NCBI GenBank assembly: GCA_030446465.1
Contig: JAUJNI010000001.1
Location: 21,016 to 85,015, forward strand
Length of the DNA: 64,000 nt
From: Actinomycetota bacterium
GTDB lineage: Bacteria > Actinomycetota > CADDZG01 > WHSQ01
Direction: 5' to 3'
This document shows positions 42,627-51,883 of this stretch, one piece after another. How positions within the stretch are numbered: position 1 is the stretch's first letter; the number at the start of each line of letters is the position of its first letter. Under the pieces are notes generated by a model. The model searched no databases and was not told where the DNA came from. It saw only the letters and a list, made by a program, of their open reading frames with translations. The position numbers were made by a program, and so were the translations under genes.

Positions 42627-43960
42627 ACGACCCCCATGGCTTCTTTCGCGGGCAGCCTCGCCGCACGCCGCGCTGGGACCGTGCCGGCTGCAAAGGCCAG
42701 CACAGTCGACCCGATGACGCCTCCCGCAATGATCAAGGGACTCAGGTCTAAATCGATTGGCAGCAGGCCCTGGCCGATCAGGTACCCGTTGACGACAGAA
42801 CCCACCGCCTGGGCAATCAGCGCGCCGGCCAGCGTGCCCACGGCGCCCCCTATGGCCCCTATCAATGAGGCCTCGATCAAGAAGATCCGCAAGACGTCGC
42901 GGTCCCTTGCTCCGATCGCCTTCAGCACGCCGATCTCGCGCCTTCGTTCGCGAATCGCAGCCAGAAGCGCGCTGGCGATGCCGAGGGAAGCGATGACGAG
43001 CGCGATCGCACCGATCGACGCGAGCACGATCTCGATTACTCGTAGGTAACGCTGCACCGAGGCGATCAGGTTCTCCGGTGCGCTCGTCGAATAGCCGATT
43101 CGAGTGATCTGGGTGCGAACCTTGCCGATGCTATCGAGGCCCCGAGCGACCACAACTAGGCCGCTGTAGGGCGAGGTCGGAATCGAGAAGTCGCCCTCCG
43201 GTTCGGCATCGCTTTGGCGGGTCCAGTCGCGACCTAGGGTCGCCTGTTGGATGGGGGCCAGGACCTGGCCGGGCGCCGCCTCCTGTGCAACGACTCCGAC
43301 GATGACCGTACGTTGCCACTGCGCGCGCAGTGGTTGATCGCCTAGCGACTCGAAAACCCTGGGAGAGCCCATCTCGAGCTCGGTGCCGAGGACCGCCTCG
43401 GGCTCGAGCGGATTCAGCTCGAGTCGCTCGAGGTAGCCGGTTGTCACCGCCACTTCGGTGAGGGACTCCGCGGAGGGGAGGCGCCCCGCCAGGAGCGTCA
43501 CCGGCAGCAACGAGGACTTGTTCATGTCGACGCCCACCATGGTTTCGAAGAAGAAACGGGGAACTTTTGCTGAGGGCTGCTTAGGTGTGTCGGCGCGCAC
43601 GGGAGGGTCGGGCGGCAAGAAGATCATGCGGCTCGTGACTACGGGCACGACCGAGTCGACCTCCGGCAGCCCGGCGATGGCGCGCACCGCGTCGTCCCCC
43701 AGGTCCTTGGGGGGGCCGGGCCGCGCGTTGTCATTCGCGATCTGCGCCGGGTCGGGCGCTGCAGCCACCACCTTGATCCCTGCCAGCGGGCCCCCCTTGG
43801 CAAGCTGCCGAAGCACCTCGGTCCTGCCGGTTTGGGCGATGGTCAGAAGAGCAGTGAGCAGAGCCGCCGCCAGAGCCACGGACAGCACTGTGAGAAAGGC
43901 GCGGCCTAGTCGTCGCGTGACTCCCTTACGGGCGAGCGCCAACGCATCGCGCCAGCTCAT
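42623..43960 (-). CDS. ABC transporter permease (MacB/FtsX type)
   Basis: 445 residues from ATG 43960. N-terminal helix (about 20-45), a large extracytoplasmic domain (about 50-290), then three helices (about 300-440), the MacB topology. ASLGIASALLAAIRERRREIGVLKAIGARDRDV is the FtsX-domain coupling region; the core is RRREIGVLKAIGA. Start and stop overlap the ATPase gene and the SGNH gene by 4 nt each. MacB-type systems work on periplasmic or membrane substrates rather than by classic import. Confidence 0.92.
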   Translation of the reverse strand: MSWRDALALARKGVTRRLGRAFLTVLSVALAAALLTALLTIAQTGRTEVLRQLAKGGPLAGIKVVAAAPDPAQIANDNARPGPPKDLGDDAVRAIAGLPEVDSVVPVVTSRMIFLPPDPPVRADTPKQPSAKVPRFFFETMVGVDMNKSSLLPVTLLAGRLPSAESLTEVAVTTGYLERLELNPLEPEAVLGTELEMGSPRVFESLGDQPLRAQWQRTVIVGVVAQEAAPGQVLAPIQQATLGRDWTRQSDAEPEGDFSIPTSPYSGLVVVARGLDSIGKVRTQITRIGYSTSAPENLIASVQRYLRVIEIVLASIGAIALVIASLGIASALLAAIRERRREIGVLKAIGARDRDVLRIFLIEASLIGAIGGAVGTLAGALIAQAVGSVVNGYLIGQGLLPIDLDLSPLIIAGGVIGSTVLAFAAGTVPARRAARLPAKEAMGVV

Positions 43961-44703
43961 GCGGGGGTCAGCTTGCCGCCGGTCAACAGCAGCCGTTGGT
44001 CGGCTCTGGCGGCTATCGATGGGTTGTGGGTAATCAACACGAGGGTGCACCGGCTTGTTGCGTGAAGCTCTTCCAGCAGCGCGACCACACGCTCCGCCGA
44101 AGCCTCGTCCAAGTTGCCCGTAGGCTCGTCGGCCAGCACCAGGCCCGGGCGGTTCGCAAGTGCCCGAGCTATCGCCACCCGCTGTCGCTCCCCTCCCGAA
44201 AGCTGGGCAGGTTGGTGTATGGCGCGCTCGCTCAGCCCCACGGCGCTCAACAGCGTCTTGGCCTTGTGCCGCCTGCGTCTCTGTGACGTCCCGGACAGCG
44301 TGAAGGCCAGCTCCACGTTCTCCAGGGCGGTCAGGGTTTCTAGAAGCCCCGAATGTTGAAAGACGAAGCCCACAGAGGACCGCCGGTACGCGGCTAGATC
44401 GTCTCCCGACAGCAGCCTCAGGTCATAGGACCCAACCTGCACGCAACCGGCGTGGGGTGGCTCGAGGCCCCCGAGCAGCGTGAGCAAGGTCGTCTTTCCG
44501 GCGCCGGATGCGCCGGTTATCGAGGTATAGCCACCTGGTTCTACGTTGAAGTCAAGGTCACCGAGCACGCGCAGCTCCCGGCCGTCGCTTCTGTACGAGT
44601 GCGTCAGGCCCCGGACCTCTATGGCGAGGCCCGACTCGAGGGGTCGAGGTGTTGAGAGTGACACCGAGGCGAGCCTAAGGCGGCAGGCGGCTCTATTGGG
44701 CAT
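43957..44703 (-). CDS. ABC transporter ATP-binding protein (MacB/LolD type)
   Basis: 248 residues from ATG 44703; GTG 44664 is the alternative start with the conserved part beginning [14 protein letters not shown]. Walker [19 protein letters not shown]-loop [14 protein letters not shown], signature [16 protein letters not shown], Walker [14 protein letters not shown], switch His in ITHNPSI. Partner of the adjacent permease. Divergent from the ECF sigma gene with a 177-bp gap that would hold both promoters. Confidence 0.93.
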   Translation of the reverse strand: MPNRAACRLRLASVSLSTPRPLESGLAIEVRGLTHSYRSDGRELRVLGDLDFNVEPGGYTSITGASGAGKTTLLTLLGGLEPPHAGCVQVGSYDLRLLSGDDLAAYRRSSVGFVFQHSGLLETLTALENVELAFTLSGTSQRRRRHKAKTLLSAVGLSERAIHQPAQLSGGERQRVAIARALANRPGLVLADEPTGNLDEASAERVVALLEELHATSRCTLVLITHNPSIAARADQRLLLTGGKLTPA

Positions 44704-44880
44704 GACCGTCGCGTGCAACCTTTGAGGCGGGCGCAGCGTTGGTGATTGGTGACCACGCTGAGCAGGGGAAGGCTGCAAAGGCATGCGCCGCTCGATGCCC
44801 TTCAACCGACGACGGCTATCGACCAGGATGGGATCACCCCGTTCGATGACGGGCTTACGAGTGACCGGAGCAGGATCGGG

Positions 44881-45378
44881 TTGAGCACGAGAGACGAGGA
44901 GTTCAGGGCCTTCTTCGTCGCGGAGAGCGAGAGTCTCCAGCGTTTCGCCACCCTCTTGACCGGAGACCCTCATCAGGCCGCGGATCTCGCTCAAGAGGCG
45001 ATGGTGAGGACCTATAAGCACTGGCGCCGGATAAGAAACGAAAGACCCGGCCCCTACGCGCGCAGGATCGTGGTGAACCTGGTTCGGAGCGCGCATCGCT
45101 ACAAGAAGGTTCGCGAGCTGAAGCCGGTGGGCCACCAAAGCGACAGGGTGGAGGCTCAGGGTGGTCGCGTCGACGAGTGGTTGCGGATCTCGGCGGCCCT
45201 CGAGGAGCTGTCGCCGGTTCGCAGAGCGACGGTGCTGCTGCGGTTTTACGAGGACATGAGCGAGCACGAGATCTCTGCGGTGTTGGACCGCCCACTCGGA
45301 ACCGTCAAGTCAGACATTCACAGGGCGCTGAATCAACTGCGCCCCTTGCTCGACGACACGACCAGGGAGAAGGCATGA
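44881..45378 (+). CDS. ECF sigma factor, SigE-family (actinobacterial)
   Basis: 165 residues from TTG 44881. Region 2: FVAESESLQRFATLLTGDPHQAADLAQEAMVRTYKHW, core GDPHQAADLAQEAM. Region 4: SPVRRATVLLRFYEDMSEHEISAVL and PLGTVKSDIHRALNQLRPLL. An earlier TTG at 44746 opens the same frame but adds a region unlike sigma factors; GGAG lies about 12 nt before the chosen start. The next gene overlaps by 4 nt and has one membrane helix, so it may be the cognate regulator. Confidence 0.85.
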   Translation: MSTRDEEFRAFFVAESESLQRFATLLTGDPHQAADLAQEAMVRTYKHWRRIRNERPGPYARRIVVNLVRSAHRYKKVRELKPVGHQSDRVEAQGGRVDEWLRISAALEELSPVRRATVLLRFYEDMSEHEISAVLDRPLGTVKSDIHRALNQLRPLLDDTTREKA

Positions 45379-46469
45379 ACTTCGAAGAAGGACTCCGAGC
45401 GAGCCTCAAGCGAGCCGGCGCAGCCAACCCCGTGAGTTCCGTCAGCTTCGAGGAGACCCTGGGTCGCGCGCGCCGGGAGCGGAGGATCTACATGGCCACG
45501 GTTGCCGGCGCCACCGCCGCACTCATCGCCGGAGGCGTCGTGGGTGCCCGCGCATTGACCTCTGCCCCCGAACCCGAACCCAAGCTGCCACCGGTTGCCT
45601 CCCTGACGCAAGAGTCTTCGCCCCGCGTCACGAAGAGCGCCACACCTTCTGAGGAGTCGGTTGGAGAGCTAATGCCGGCCCCAAGTGAGTCGCCGACCGC
45701 TTCTCCAAGTCCCACGCCGTCGGTAATCAGACCGACGGCTAGCCCCTCGCCCGGTCCGAGCCCCACCGTGACCGAGGCGCCGGGGGAAGAGGCGCCGCCG
45801 GAAGAGGGCCAGAGCCTCGCCTCCACGATTCCAACGGTAAAGACGTGGATAGACGCGATCGCTCAGGGGGACGCGCGCGGAGCCTGGGCCCTGATGTCTG
45901 CGGGCGCCAAAGACCGCATCGGCAGCTTTGAGGAGTTCGAAGCCCGGCTGCCTGAGCTCCAGGAAGGCCTGGGGGCCTGGGCTGAGTCCCCCGACGTTCG
46001 CTACTACCTCAGCGTCGTCGTCTCGTCGGACCGGGAGGCCGTCGCCGTGGTGACGCTGGCCGGCGAAGTCATGCAGGAGGGCACGATCACAACAAGGGCC
46101 CAAGCGGTGCCGGTGCTCGTGACCAACAACGTCGCCTACGTCGACCAATCTTTCGAGGGCGCCTACTTCATCACTCCGAAAACGCCCAGCGAGAACTCCG
46201 CCGAAGGGGCCAATAGCGTGGGCCCTGGCGACACCTTCGCCGCCTACGTCTCGCCGTCCACGGGCGTGCGGCAGGTTTACTTTGCGGTCGACGGCGACGA
46301 GGTCAACCTGATGGCCAAAACAGATGTCATCGACAAGCAAAAGCTGTTCGCGTTTGTCGAGCACTCCGATTGGCCACTAAAGCCCGGTATGCATGTGCTG
46401 ACCATTGCCGCGGAAACCGGAACGGGGCAAATCACCGCCAAATCGTTGATTTTCGAAGCTCGTGGGTAA
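45375..46469 (+). CDS. Single-pass membrane protein, possible anti-sigma partner
   Basis: 364 residues from ATG 45375 (ATGA overlap). Cytoplasmic N-terminus of about 33 residues (SFEETLGRARRERR), one helix (about 36-58), a Pro/Ser/Thr/Glu-rich spacer (about 60-150, SPTPSVIRPTASPSPGPSP), then an extracytoplasmic domain with a NTF2-like start (VKTWIDAIAQGDARGAWALM). The layout (short cytosolic tail, one helix, external sensor) is that of membrane anti-sigma or sensor proteins, but the tail lacks a clear zinc anti-sigma motif. Coupled to the sigma gene. Confidence 0.7.
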   Translation: MNFEEGLRASLKRAGAANPVSSVSFEETLGRARRERRIYMATVAGATAALIAGGVVGARALTSAPEPEPKLPPVASLTQESSPRVTKSATPSEESVGELMPAPSESPTASPSPTPSVIRPTASPSPGPSPTVTEAPGEEAPPEEGQSLASTIPTVKTWIDAIAQGDARGAWALMSAGAKDRIGSFEEFEARLPELQEGLGAWAESPDVRYYLSVVVSSDREAVAVVTLAGEVMQEGTITTRAQAVPVLVTNNVAYVDQSFEGAYFITPKTPSENSAEGANSVGPGDTFAAYVSPSTGVRQVYFAVDGDEVNLMAKTDVIDKQKLFAFVEHSDWPLKPGMHVLTIAAETGTGQITAKSLIFEARG

Positions 46470-46539
46470 CCCTCAACCGGTCGCAACCTTTCGGGCTGCG
46501 GCTCCGTCTCAAGTGAAGGGGAAACCGACGGAGACACTT

Positions 46540-46797
46540 ATGGTCCGGACACCCAACGACGAGGCATCGAACGGTCCCGACGGGCGGGCAGTGCTCCGCT
46601 GGGTGGTGGCGGGGATCCTGGCCTTCGTCGCGTTGGTCGGTGCAGTGAGCATCTTGACGATATTCGTGTTGGCGGCAGAGGACATACCGGGCTGGCTGAC
46701 CCTGGTTCTTGGTGGCGGGCTCGCTCTGGGCACAGCTGCGTTCGCCTGGGTGATCGCCTCTGCCCTTCGCTCCATCGATCGGTCTCGGGACCGCTAG
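46540..46797 (+). CDS. Small two-helix membrane protein
   Basis: 85 residues from ATG 46540, which follows GGAG at 7 nt. Two hydrophobic helices (about 22-46 and 55-78) are joined by EDIPG. C-terminus is basic (RSIDRSRDR). No homology recognised. The frame upstream is open but low in likelihood. Lies 70 bp after the anti-sigma-like gene and 57 bp before the next membrane protein. Confidence 0.55.
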   Translation: MVRTPNDEASNGPDGRAVLRWVVAGILAFVALVGAVSILTIFVLAAEDIPGWLTLVLGGGLALGTAAFAWVIASALRSIDRSRDR

Positions 46798-46854
46798 CTC
46801 TTTCTGAGTATGGTTCGGGGGCTCGTCTGACTCGAGCCCCCGTGGGAGGAGCCG

Positions 46855-47559
46855 ATGTGGTTGTTTCCGCTAGCGGCCGCCGCCGTCAGCGGTTACTTAG
46901 CCGGAATCCTTGCGGCGCAATGGCGCGCCCGGCACAGGTCCCATCTGCTTGCCTGGTCGCTCGCCTTGGTGATGTTCGCAGTCGCCTCCGCGGCGGCAGG
47001 GGTCGGCTTGCTCGCAGGATGGACGACGAGCCTTTATCGCGCCTACTACTTGTTCGGCGCGATCCTGAACGTTCCCGTGCTTGCGCTCGGAACTATCTAC
47101 TTGCTCGCGCCTCGCCCGGTCGCGCACCTGTTTGCGGTCATCGTGCTGGTTGCAGGGGCCTCCGCAACCGTGGTCGTCACGACGGCGCAGATGAACGCCG
47201 GTGGCTTGGACACCAGCGGGATCCCAAGAGGCAGCGAGGTCTTTCCTGCAGACGTTCGCTTGTTGTCCCGCTTCTACTCGATCAGCGGGTTTCTGGTGGT
47301 CGTTTCCGGAGCGGTGTGGTCGGCAGTGCGGCTACTCAGACGAGGAGAAGCGCACCTACGAAGGCTCGCGCGCGCCAATCTCCTCATTGCAGGGGGCACG
47401 ACGGTGGTCGCGGCGGCGAGTGAGGTTGCCAGGATCGGCACCGGGTCGGCGCAGGGGTTCATCTTCGCCGTCGGTCTGCTGGTTGGGGTCTCGCTGATGT
47501 TCCTCGGATTCATCAGGACCCGGCCTCCGAGCAGCGCAGCTTCGAGTCCTAGGGAATGA
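46855..47559 (+). CDS. Multi-pass membrane protein of unknown function
   Basis: 234 residues with seven hydrophobic segments. GTGGGAGGAGCCG precedes the ATG. The first helix is MWLFPLAAAAVSGYLAGIL. LYRAYYLFGAILNVPVLALG could be a substrate-related helix. Not matched to a known family by eye. The last 4 nt overlap the following gene (ATGA), so the two are co-translated. Confidence 0.75.
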   Translation: MWLFPLAAAAVSGYLAGILAAQWRARHRSHLLAWSLALVMFAVASAAAGVGLLAGWTTSLYRAYYLFGAILNVPVLALGTIYLLAPRPVAHLFAVIVLVAGASATVVVTTAQMNAGGLDTSGIPRGSEVFPADVRLLSRFYSISGFLVVVSGAVWSAVRLLRRGEAHLRRLARANLLIAGGTTVVAAASEVARIGTGSAQGFIFAVGLLVGVSLMFLGFIRTRPPSSAASSPRE

Positions 47560-48143
47560 ACGACCGCCCAGATCCCCTGGAAGAGGGTTGGTATCTCATG
47601 AGTGATCGAGACCTCGAGTTAGAGCTGGCCCGGTGGCGGTCGGGAAACGCGCCGCCATCCGCTGCAATGCCGCTTGGGATCGAGGAGGCGCTCGAGTACC
47701 GCAACGCCGGCAATGTGCCGGACGACAAGGGGAGAAGCCTGCGCCTCGTCTTGCGCGTCAACGACTCCTCTGAGCTGCTGAGGTTAGACGCAAAGCGTTT
47801 GATGTACGAGCCCGACTACCACGATGCTCCCGCATGGAGAGTCGATGGATCGAGACCGGTCAACGTGGTGCCGCTTCGGGGGCCGGATGCCGGCCCGCCC
47901 GCAACCGGACCGTGGTGGGAGCGCCCCGAGCTCGCGGCGCTCGAAGCAGAATGGCGGCAGCAGGGATCGGTTGCCGGAGTTCGTGTTCCCGAGGGCTACC
48001 GCAGCTTCGTGTTCAAGACGGTTCTGAGCTTGCGGGCCGCGGGCAAGGAGGTCACAGCCTCGTCGATTGCAGATTCGGTCCAGCGCTGGTTGCCGCCGGA
48101 CGACGCGCTCCGGATTCGGACCGCCCTAGAAGAGGCGAATTAG
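47556..48143 (+). CDS. Conserved hypothetical soluble protein
   Basis: 195 residues. The N-terminal segment MSDRDLELELARWRSGNAPPSA looks helical, the centre has LRLVLRVNDSSELLRLDAKRL, the C-terminus a helical block (SFVFKTVLSLRAAGKEVTA). No metal or P-loop motif. Start overlaps the membrane-protein gene by 4 nt; ends 7 nt before the convergent AI-2E-type gene. Function unknown. Confidence 0.65.
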   Translation: MNDRPDPLEEGWYLMSDRDLELELARWRSGNAPPSAAMPLGIEEALEYRNAGNVPDDKGRSLRLVLRVNDSSELLRLDAKRLMYEPDYHDAPAWRVDGSRPVNVVPLRGPDAGPPATGPWWERPELAALEAEWRQQGSVAGVRVPEGYRSFVFKTVLSLRAAGKEVTASSIADSVQRWLPPDDALRIRTALEEAN

Positions 48144-48150
48144 GAGGGGC

Positions 48151-49194
48151 TCAGGTCGTCTCCAGCTTTGGCAACACGACCTCCTGGGCGATCAGCTTGA
48201 TCGAGGCCGCTACCGGGATCGCCATGAGGGCCCCGACAAATCCCAGCAGGCTGCCCCCGATTAACGCGGCAAGCAGCACGGCGGCGGGCGAGATGTCTAC
48301 CGCTTTGGTCATGACCCGCGGCTGGAGGATGTAGTTCTCGATCTGCTGGTAGACGATGAAGTAGACGAGGGTGGCGATACCCAACGGGATCGACGTGAAG
48401 AAGGCGACGATGACCGCAGGTATGGCCCCAAAAGTGGCTCCGACCAAGGGAATCAATGCTGCGATCGAGACCCAGAGCGCGAGCGCGATCGGCGAAGGCA
48501 CGCCGATTATCGCGAGGAAGATGAATGCGAGTGCTCCTGCAATCAGAGCTATCGTTATCTGCCCCGCGATGTACCCACCAATTTTCTCGAGGATGGGGTC
48601 CGCGAGCTTCTGAACCCTCGCTCTTCTGCTCTGGGGTACGAGCCTCATCGACCCGTGCCTCAAGCGCCCGAAGCTCAGCAGGAAGTAGATCGTGAGGATC
48701 AGAAGCGTGAGGAACTTGAAGAGCGAGCCGAGCACCGAGCCGGCCACTCCCACCACTCGTCCGAAGGAGCCACCGATAACGCTTGGGATCTGGCTGGTGG
48801 CCGATTCGAGCTTCGAGGAAATCTCGTTTTGGTTGACGTACTCGCGAATCCGCGGGTTCTCGTCCGCCAGGTCTTGGAGGTAGGAGGGAAAGTTCGCGGC
48901 GAAGGTGGTCACCTGCTCGACCAGGCTCGGAATGACGGCCACGGCAAAACCCACCAGGAACAGCGTCATGGCGAGGAAAATCGCAGCCACCGCCTGGCCT
49001 CTCTTGAGCCCGACTCTCTCCAACCTCCGAACCGCGGGGTCGAGCCCGGCGGCCAGGAAGGCTGCAACCAAAACCAGCGTGAGGACCGCTCGCACGAGGT
49101 AAACGGCGTAGAGCAGGAGCAGCACCCCGGCGATCACGAGGACGATGCGCGCGACGGTTGCGTTCGTTGGCCTCTCGCGCTGGACGCTCGCCAT
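48151..49194 (-). CDS. AI-2E/PerM-family permease
   Basis: 347 residues, about eight helices. DPAVRRLERVGLKRGQAVAAI marks the N-terminal family block, LLSFGRLRHGSMRLVP precedes the central region, IENYILQPRVMTKAVDISPAAVLLAALIGGSLLG (core QPRVMTKAVDISP) is the C-terminal signature. Family members export small molecules or act as sodium/proton antiporters; the AI-2 function in the name is not general. Divergent from the SRPBCC gene with 114 bp between. Confidence 0.9.
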   Translation of the reverse strand: MASVQRERPTNATVARIVLVIAGVLLLLYAVYLVRAVLTLVLVAAFLAAGLDPAVRRLERVGLKRGQAVAAIFLAMTLFLVGFAVAVIPSLVEQVTTFAANFPSYLQDLADENPRIREYVNQNEISSKLESATSQIPSVIGGSFGRVVGVAGSVLGSLFKFLTLLILTIYFLLSFGRLRHGSMRLVPQSRRARVQKLADPILEKIGGYIAGQITIALIAGALAFIFLAIIGVPSPIALALWVSIAALIPLVGATFGAIPAVIVAFFTSIPLGIATLVYFIVYQQIENYILQPRVMTKAVDISPAAVLLAALIGGSLLGFVGALMAIPVAASIKLIAQEVVLPKLETT

Positions 49195-49308
49195 TTACGA
49201 TAGGCAATCACGCTCCTGGAGTGCTGATATGGATTTGGCCACGGGGCTCAAGACCTTGGCTGGCGGTCCATGCGAGGCAGGGCAGGCATCGAGCGAGAGG
49301 AGAGGCGA

Positions 49309-49773
49309 ATGTCGAGCATCGAACAGTCGATTGACGTCGAGGTTCCGGTCCGGACGGCTTACAACCAGTGGACCCAGTTCGAAGAGTTTCCCCGCTTCAT
49401 GGAGGGAGTCGAGAGCGTTCACCAGCACGATGACAAGCGACTTCACTGGACCGCCGAGGTCGCGGGCCAGCGGCGCGAGTGGCTTGCGGAGATCACCGAG
49501 CAGTCACCCGACGAGCGGATCGCGTGGAGAAACGTCGACGGCTCGACCAACGCGGGAGTGGTCACGTTCCACCGTCTTGGCGACGGCTTGACCCGAGTCA
49601 TGCTGCAGATGGAGTTCGAACCGGAAGGCCTGGCGGAGAAGGCCGGAGACGCCCTCGGCCTCGTCGAGCGGCGCGTGAAGGGTGACCTCGAGCGGTTCAA
49701 GGAGTTCATCGAGAGCCGTGGGCACGAGACCGGCGCATGGCGAGGCGCGGTCGACCAGGACCCAACTCAGTAG
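49309..49773 (+). CDS. SRPBCC/polyketide-cyclase-like protein
   Basis: 154 residues behind GAGAGGAGAGG. The START-like fold is seen in IDVEVPVRTAYNQWTQFEEFPRFMEGV (core VRTAYNQWTQFEEFP) and the C-terminal helix GLVERRVKGDLERFKEFIESR. The pocket binds hydrophobic molecules. This coenzyme-Q-binding-type subgroup is common in stress-linked genes of actinobacteria. Role unknown. Confidence 0.88.
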   Translation: MSSIEQSIDVEVPVRTAYNQWTQFEEFPRFMEGVESVHQHDDKRLHWTAEVAGQRREWLAEITEQSPDERIAWRNVDGSTNAGVVTFHRLGDGLTRVMLQMEFEPEGLAEKAGDALGLVERRVKGDLERFKEFIESRGHETGAWRGAVDQDPTQ

Positions 49774-49822
49774 TCCCGATGCCGTCGCAGGTGTGGCAGT
49801 GACTGGCAGGGCTCCGCTGCGG

Positions 49823-49881
49823 CGAAGGGTCCGCTTCGCTCAGGCACCCCGCTTTTTCAGCCTTCGCTTCGGGACCCTTCG
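49823..49881 (+). repeat. Intergenic hairpin element, copy A
   Basis: 59-nt element. Outer arms CGAAGGGTCC (49823-49832) and GGACCCTTCG (49872-49881) are exact complements. The inner 39 nt contain TTCGCTC, CTTTTTCAGCC and TTCGCTTCG. A second copy (59880-59939, opposite strand) shares the inner part but has different, also complementary, arms. No convincing protein is encoded in the 147-bp gap 49774-49920. Confidence 0.6.
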
Positions 49882-49920
49882 TCCTCACGGCGCCCGCGCC
49901 ATGTTTCTTGAGCTGATGCT

Positions 49921-50850
49921 GTGAAGATCGTTTCGCTGTTGCCTTCGGCCACCGAGATCGTCTACTTCCTCGGCCTCGAGGATCAGCTCGAGGGAGTCAC
50001 CTTTGAATGCGACTACCCTCCGGAGGCTAGGACTAAGCCGGTCGTGTCCAACACCTCGCTGCCGCTTGACGAGGAATTATCCGCCGGTGAGATCGACGCG
50101 CTGGTGACGGAGAAGATGAGACGCGGCGAGCCCCTCTATACCCTCGACGAGCAGCTGATTCGGTCGATCAAGCCGGACCTCATCCTGGCTCAAGACCTCT
50201 GCCATGTGTGCGCGGTCCCCTCCGGGCAAGTCACAGACGCTTTGGCGAAGCTGGGATCCAGCGCCCGGGTGATCTCGCTCGATCCGCACTACCTCCCGGA
50301 CATCCTGGACGGGATCGAGCAGGTCGCGCAGGTTGCGGGCGCGGGTGATGCGGTCGAGCGCGTGGCTTCGCTGCGCCGACGCGTCGAGCGGGTGCGAGTT
50401 GCAGCGGCCGAGCTTCCGAGGCCGCGGACGGTCGCTCTGGAGTGGGCCGAGCCTCCTTTCACCGGCGGCCACTGGCTTCCCGAGATGATCGAGGTGGCGG
50501 GGGGCAGAGACGTCTTGGGCCAGCCGGGCCAGAGGTCCACCCGCCGCACCTGGGAGGAGATCGTCGAGACCCAGCCCGAGGTCTTCGTCTTCATGCCTTG
50601 CGGTTATGGGCTGACCGGGGCGCTCGGGCAGGTCGGCGCCCTTTATGAAGTGCCCGGCTTCGCGGACACCCCGGCGGCAATCAACGGAAGGGTCTACGCG
50701 ACCGATGCTTCCGCTTACTTCTCGAGACCGGGCCCCCGGATCGTGGACGGGCTCGAGATCCTCGCCTGGATTCTCCACCCCGAGACGTTCGCCGAACCGC
50801 CTCCTGAGCGGGTGAGCCGGGCCCTGCTCAGCTCCTCCGGAGCTATATGA
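49921..50850 (+). CDS. BtuF-like cobalamin/iron-siderophore-binding protein
   Basis: 309 residues from GTG 49921. SLLPSATEIVYFLGLEDQLEGVTFECDYPP is the N-terminal lobe (core LLPSATEIVYFLG), PDLILAQDLCHVCAVP a loop near the ligand, PEVFVFMPCGYG in the second lobe. BtuF-type proteins bind vitamin B12 outside the membrane, yet there is no signal peptide or lipobox here. Two nearby cysteines (CHVC) are unusual. No permease or ATPase neighbours. Such solitary cytosolic members are known in actinobacteria without assigned function. Confidence 0.8.
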   Translation: MKIVSLLPSATEIVYFLGLEDQLEGVTFECDYPPEARTKPVVSNTSLPLDEELSAGEIDALVTEKMRRGEPLYTLDEQLIRSIKPDLILAQDLCHVCAVPSGQVTDALAKLGSSARVISLDPHYLPDILDGIEQVAQVAGAGDAVERVASLRRRVERVRVAAAELPRPRTVALEWAEPPFTGGHWLPEMIEVAGGRDVLGQPGQRSTRRTWEEIVETQPEVFVFMPCGYGLTGALGQVGALYEVPGFADTPAAINGRVYATDASAYFSRPGPRIVDGLEILAWILHPETFAEPPPERVSRALLSSSGAI

Positions 50851-51883
50851 ACCGATAACGGTAAATGGTGGCGTCGCCGACGGTCGCGTAGCTCAGCTCT
50901 ACCCCGGGCAGAAGGACGATCTCCTGAATGACCGCCTCGGGCGTGGTCGCGGTTGCGGCCGCGGCCAGCTCGGGGACGAGCAATGACCACTCCGAGTAGG
51001 ACGAGCGGCGGAGGTAGTCGAGCAGAGCCTCGGCTCGCCCGTGTGGACGTGCCGGCCCGTGGAGTGGAGCGGGTGGGACCCGCGGGGGAATGGGAGGAGG
51101 CGGCGGCGGGCGTTCTGCCGGTGGCTTCGACGCAGCAAGCGTCCGATGCAGCTCGACCACTACGGCCGCTAGGGTCGCCGAGGCGTCACTCATGGACTTC
51201 AGGATCGCGGTGTGGCTCCTCAGGTGCCCCCCGTACTCGGTGACCGCCGACACGAGCTCCTCGAGCCTCGTTCTTATCAGTTCGAACTCTTCAGCCTCAG
51301 AGGGAAGGAGGGGCCGCGGCGGACTCACGGGGGGTTCCGCGGCCGCAGAGGGCGCAGGTGGGGGTGGGGGCGCAACCCTCGGAGGCGGGGGGGGCGGTGC
51401 GCAGGTAGCGCGAGGCGGCGGTGGAGGAGCGACCCGCGCCGCCCTTGACGGCGGCGGGGGCGGAAGGCTGACCCGAGCCGGAGGTCCAGGTGGTGGAGCA
51501 ACGAGGTGAAGCGGAGGCGGTGGCGGCGGGCGCCGGATAGCGGGCGGCGGAGGCGGAGGTGCGAGCCGTGCCCTGGTGGGAGGCGGCGGTGGGATAGCGA
51601 GGCGGCTAGGAGGTGGTGGGGGGAGCCGTTTGCTCGGTGGGGGTGACGGTTGTGCCATGAAGCGTGGTGGTGGAGGTGGTGGCGCTTTAGATGGCCGCGA
51701 CGGCGGAGGTGGAGCCGCCTTGGTCACCCGGGGCGGAGGTGCAGGTGCCTTCCTCACTGGTGGTGGAGGTGGGCCCGCCCTTCCGGACTGCCCCTTTGCC
51801 CGCCGTCTCAGCGCCGCTGCCGCAAGCAGGACGGCTACTCCCAGCAGGAGACCGGCGAGCACCGCTGTTTGGATCAAGGTCAT
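50843..51883 (-). CDS. Proline-rich single-pass membrane protein
   Basis: 346 residues from ATG 51883. One N-terminal helix (LIQTAVLAGLLLGVAVLLAAAAL, about 2-24) and a basic stop (RRRAKG), then about 185 residues dominated by runs of 3-6 prolines separated by Arg, Ala, Lys and Val. The C-terminal part has a helical region (SEAEEFELIRTRLEELVSAVT) and a globular end (ALLDYLRRSSYSEWSLLVPEL ... YRYRFI). It is translated in a frame where the other strand is (GGN)n-rich. A cytoplasmic, extended scaffold or docking protein is possible. Convergent overlap of 8 nt with the BtuF-like gene. Confidence 0.7.
   Translation of the reverse strand: MTLIQTAVLAGLLLGVAVLLAAAALRRRAKGQSGRAGPPPPPVRKAPAPPPRVTKAAPPPPSRPSKAPPPPPPRFMAQPSPPPSKRLPPPPPSRLAIPPPPPTRARLAPPPPPPAIRRPPPPPPLHLVAPPPGPPARVSLPPPPPSRAARVAPPPPPRATCAPPPPPPRVAPPPPPAPSAAAEPPVSPPRPLLPSEAEEFELIRTRLEELVSAVTEYGGHLRSHTAILKSMSDASATLAAVVVELHRTLAASKPPAERPPPPPPIPPRVPPAPLHGPARPHGRAEALLDYLRRSSYSEWSLLVPELAAAATATTPEAVIQEIVLLPGVELSYATVGDATIYRYRFI

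Noticed and set aside
48140-49207. A 355-codon minus-strand frame almost matching the AI-2E-type gene
   Set aside because: Out of frame with the membrane protein and full of Arg/Gly/Pro; the 347-residue frame has clear helices.
49684-49924. Short frame over the 49.8-kb gap
   Set aside because: The sequence is better explained by the hairpin element that recurs at 59.9 kb.
51100-51800. Plus-strand GGN-rich stretch as a tandem DNA repeat or glycine-rich protein
   Set aside because: Explained by the minus-strand polyproline coding; the plus-strand frame lacks a start with ribosome site.
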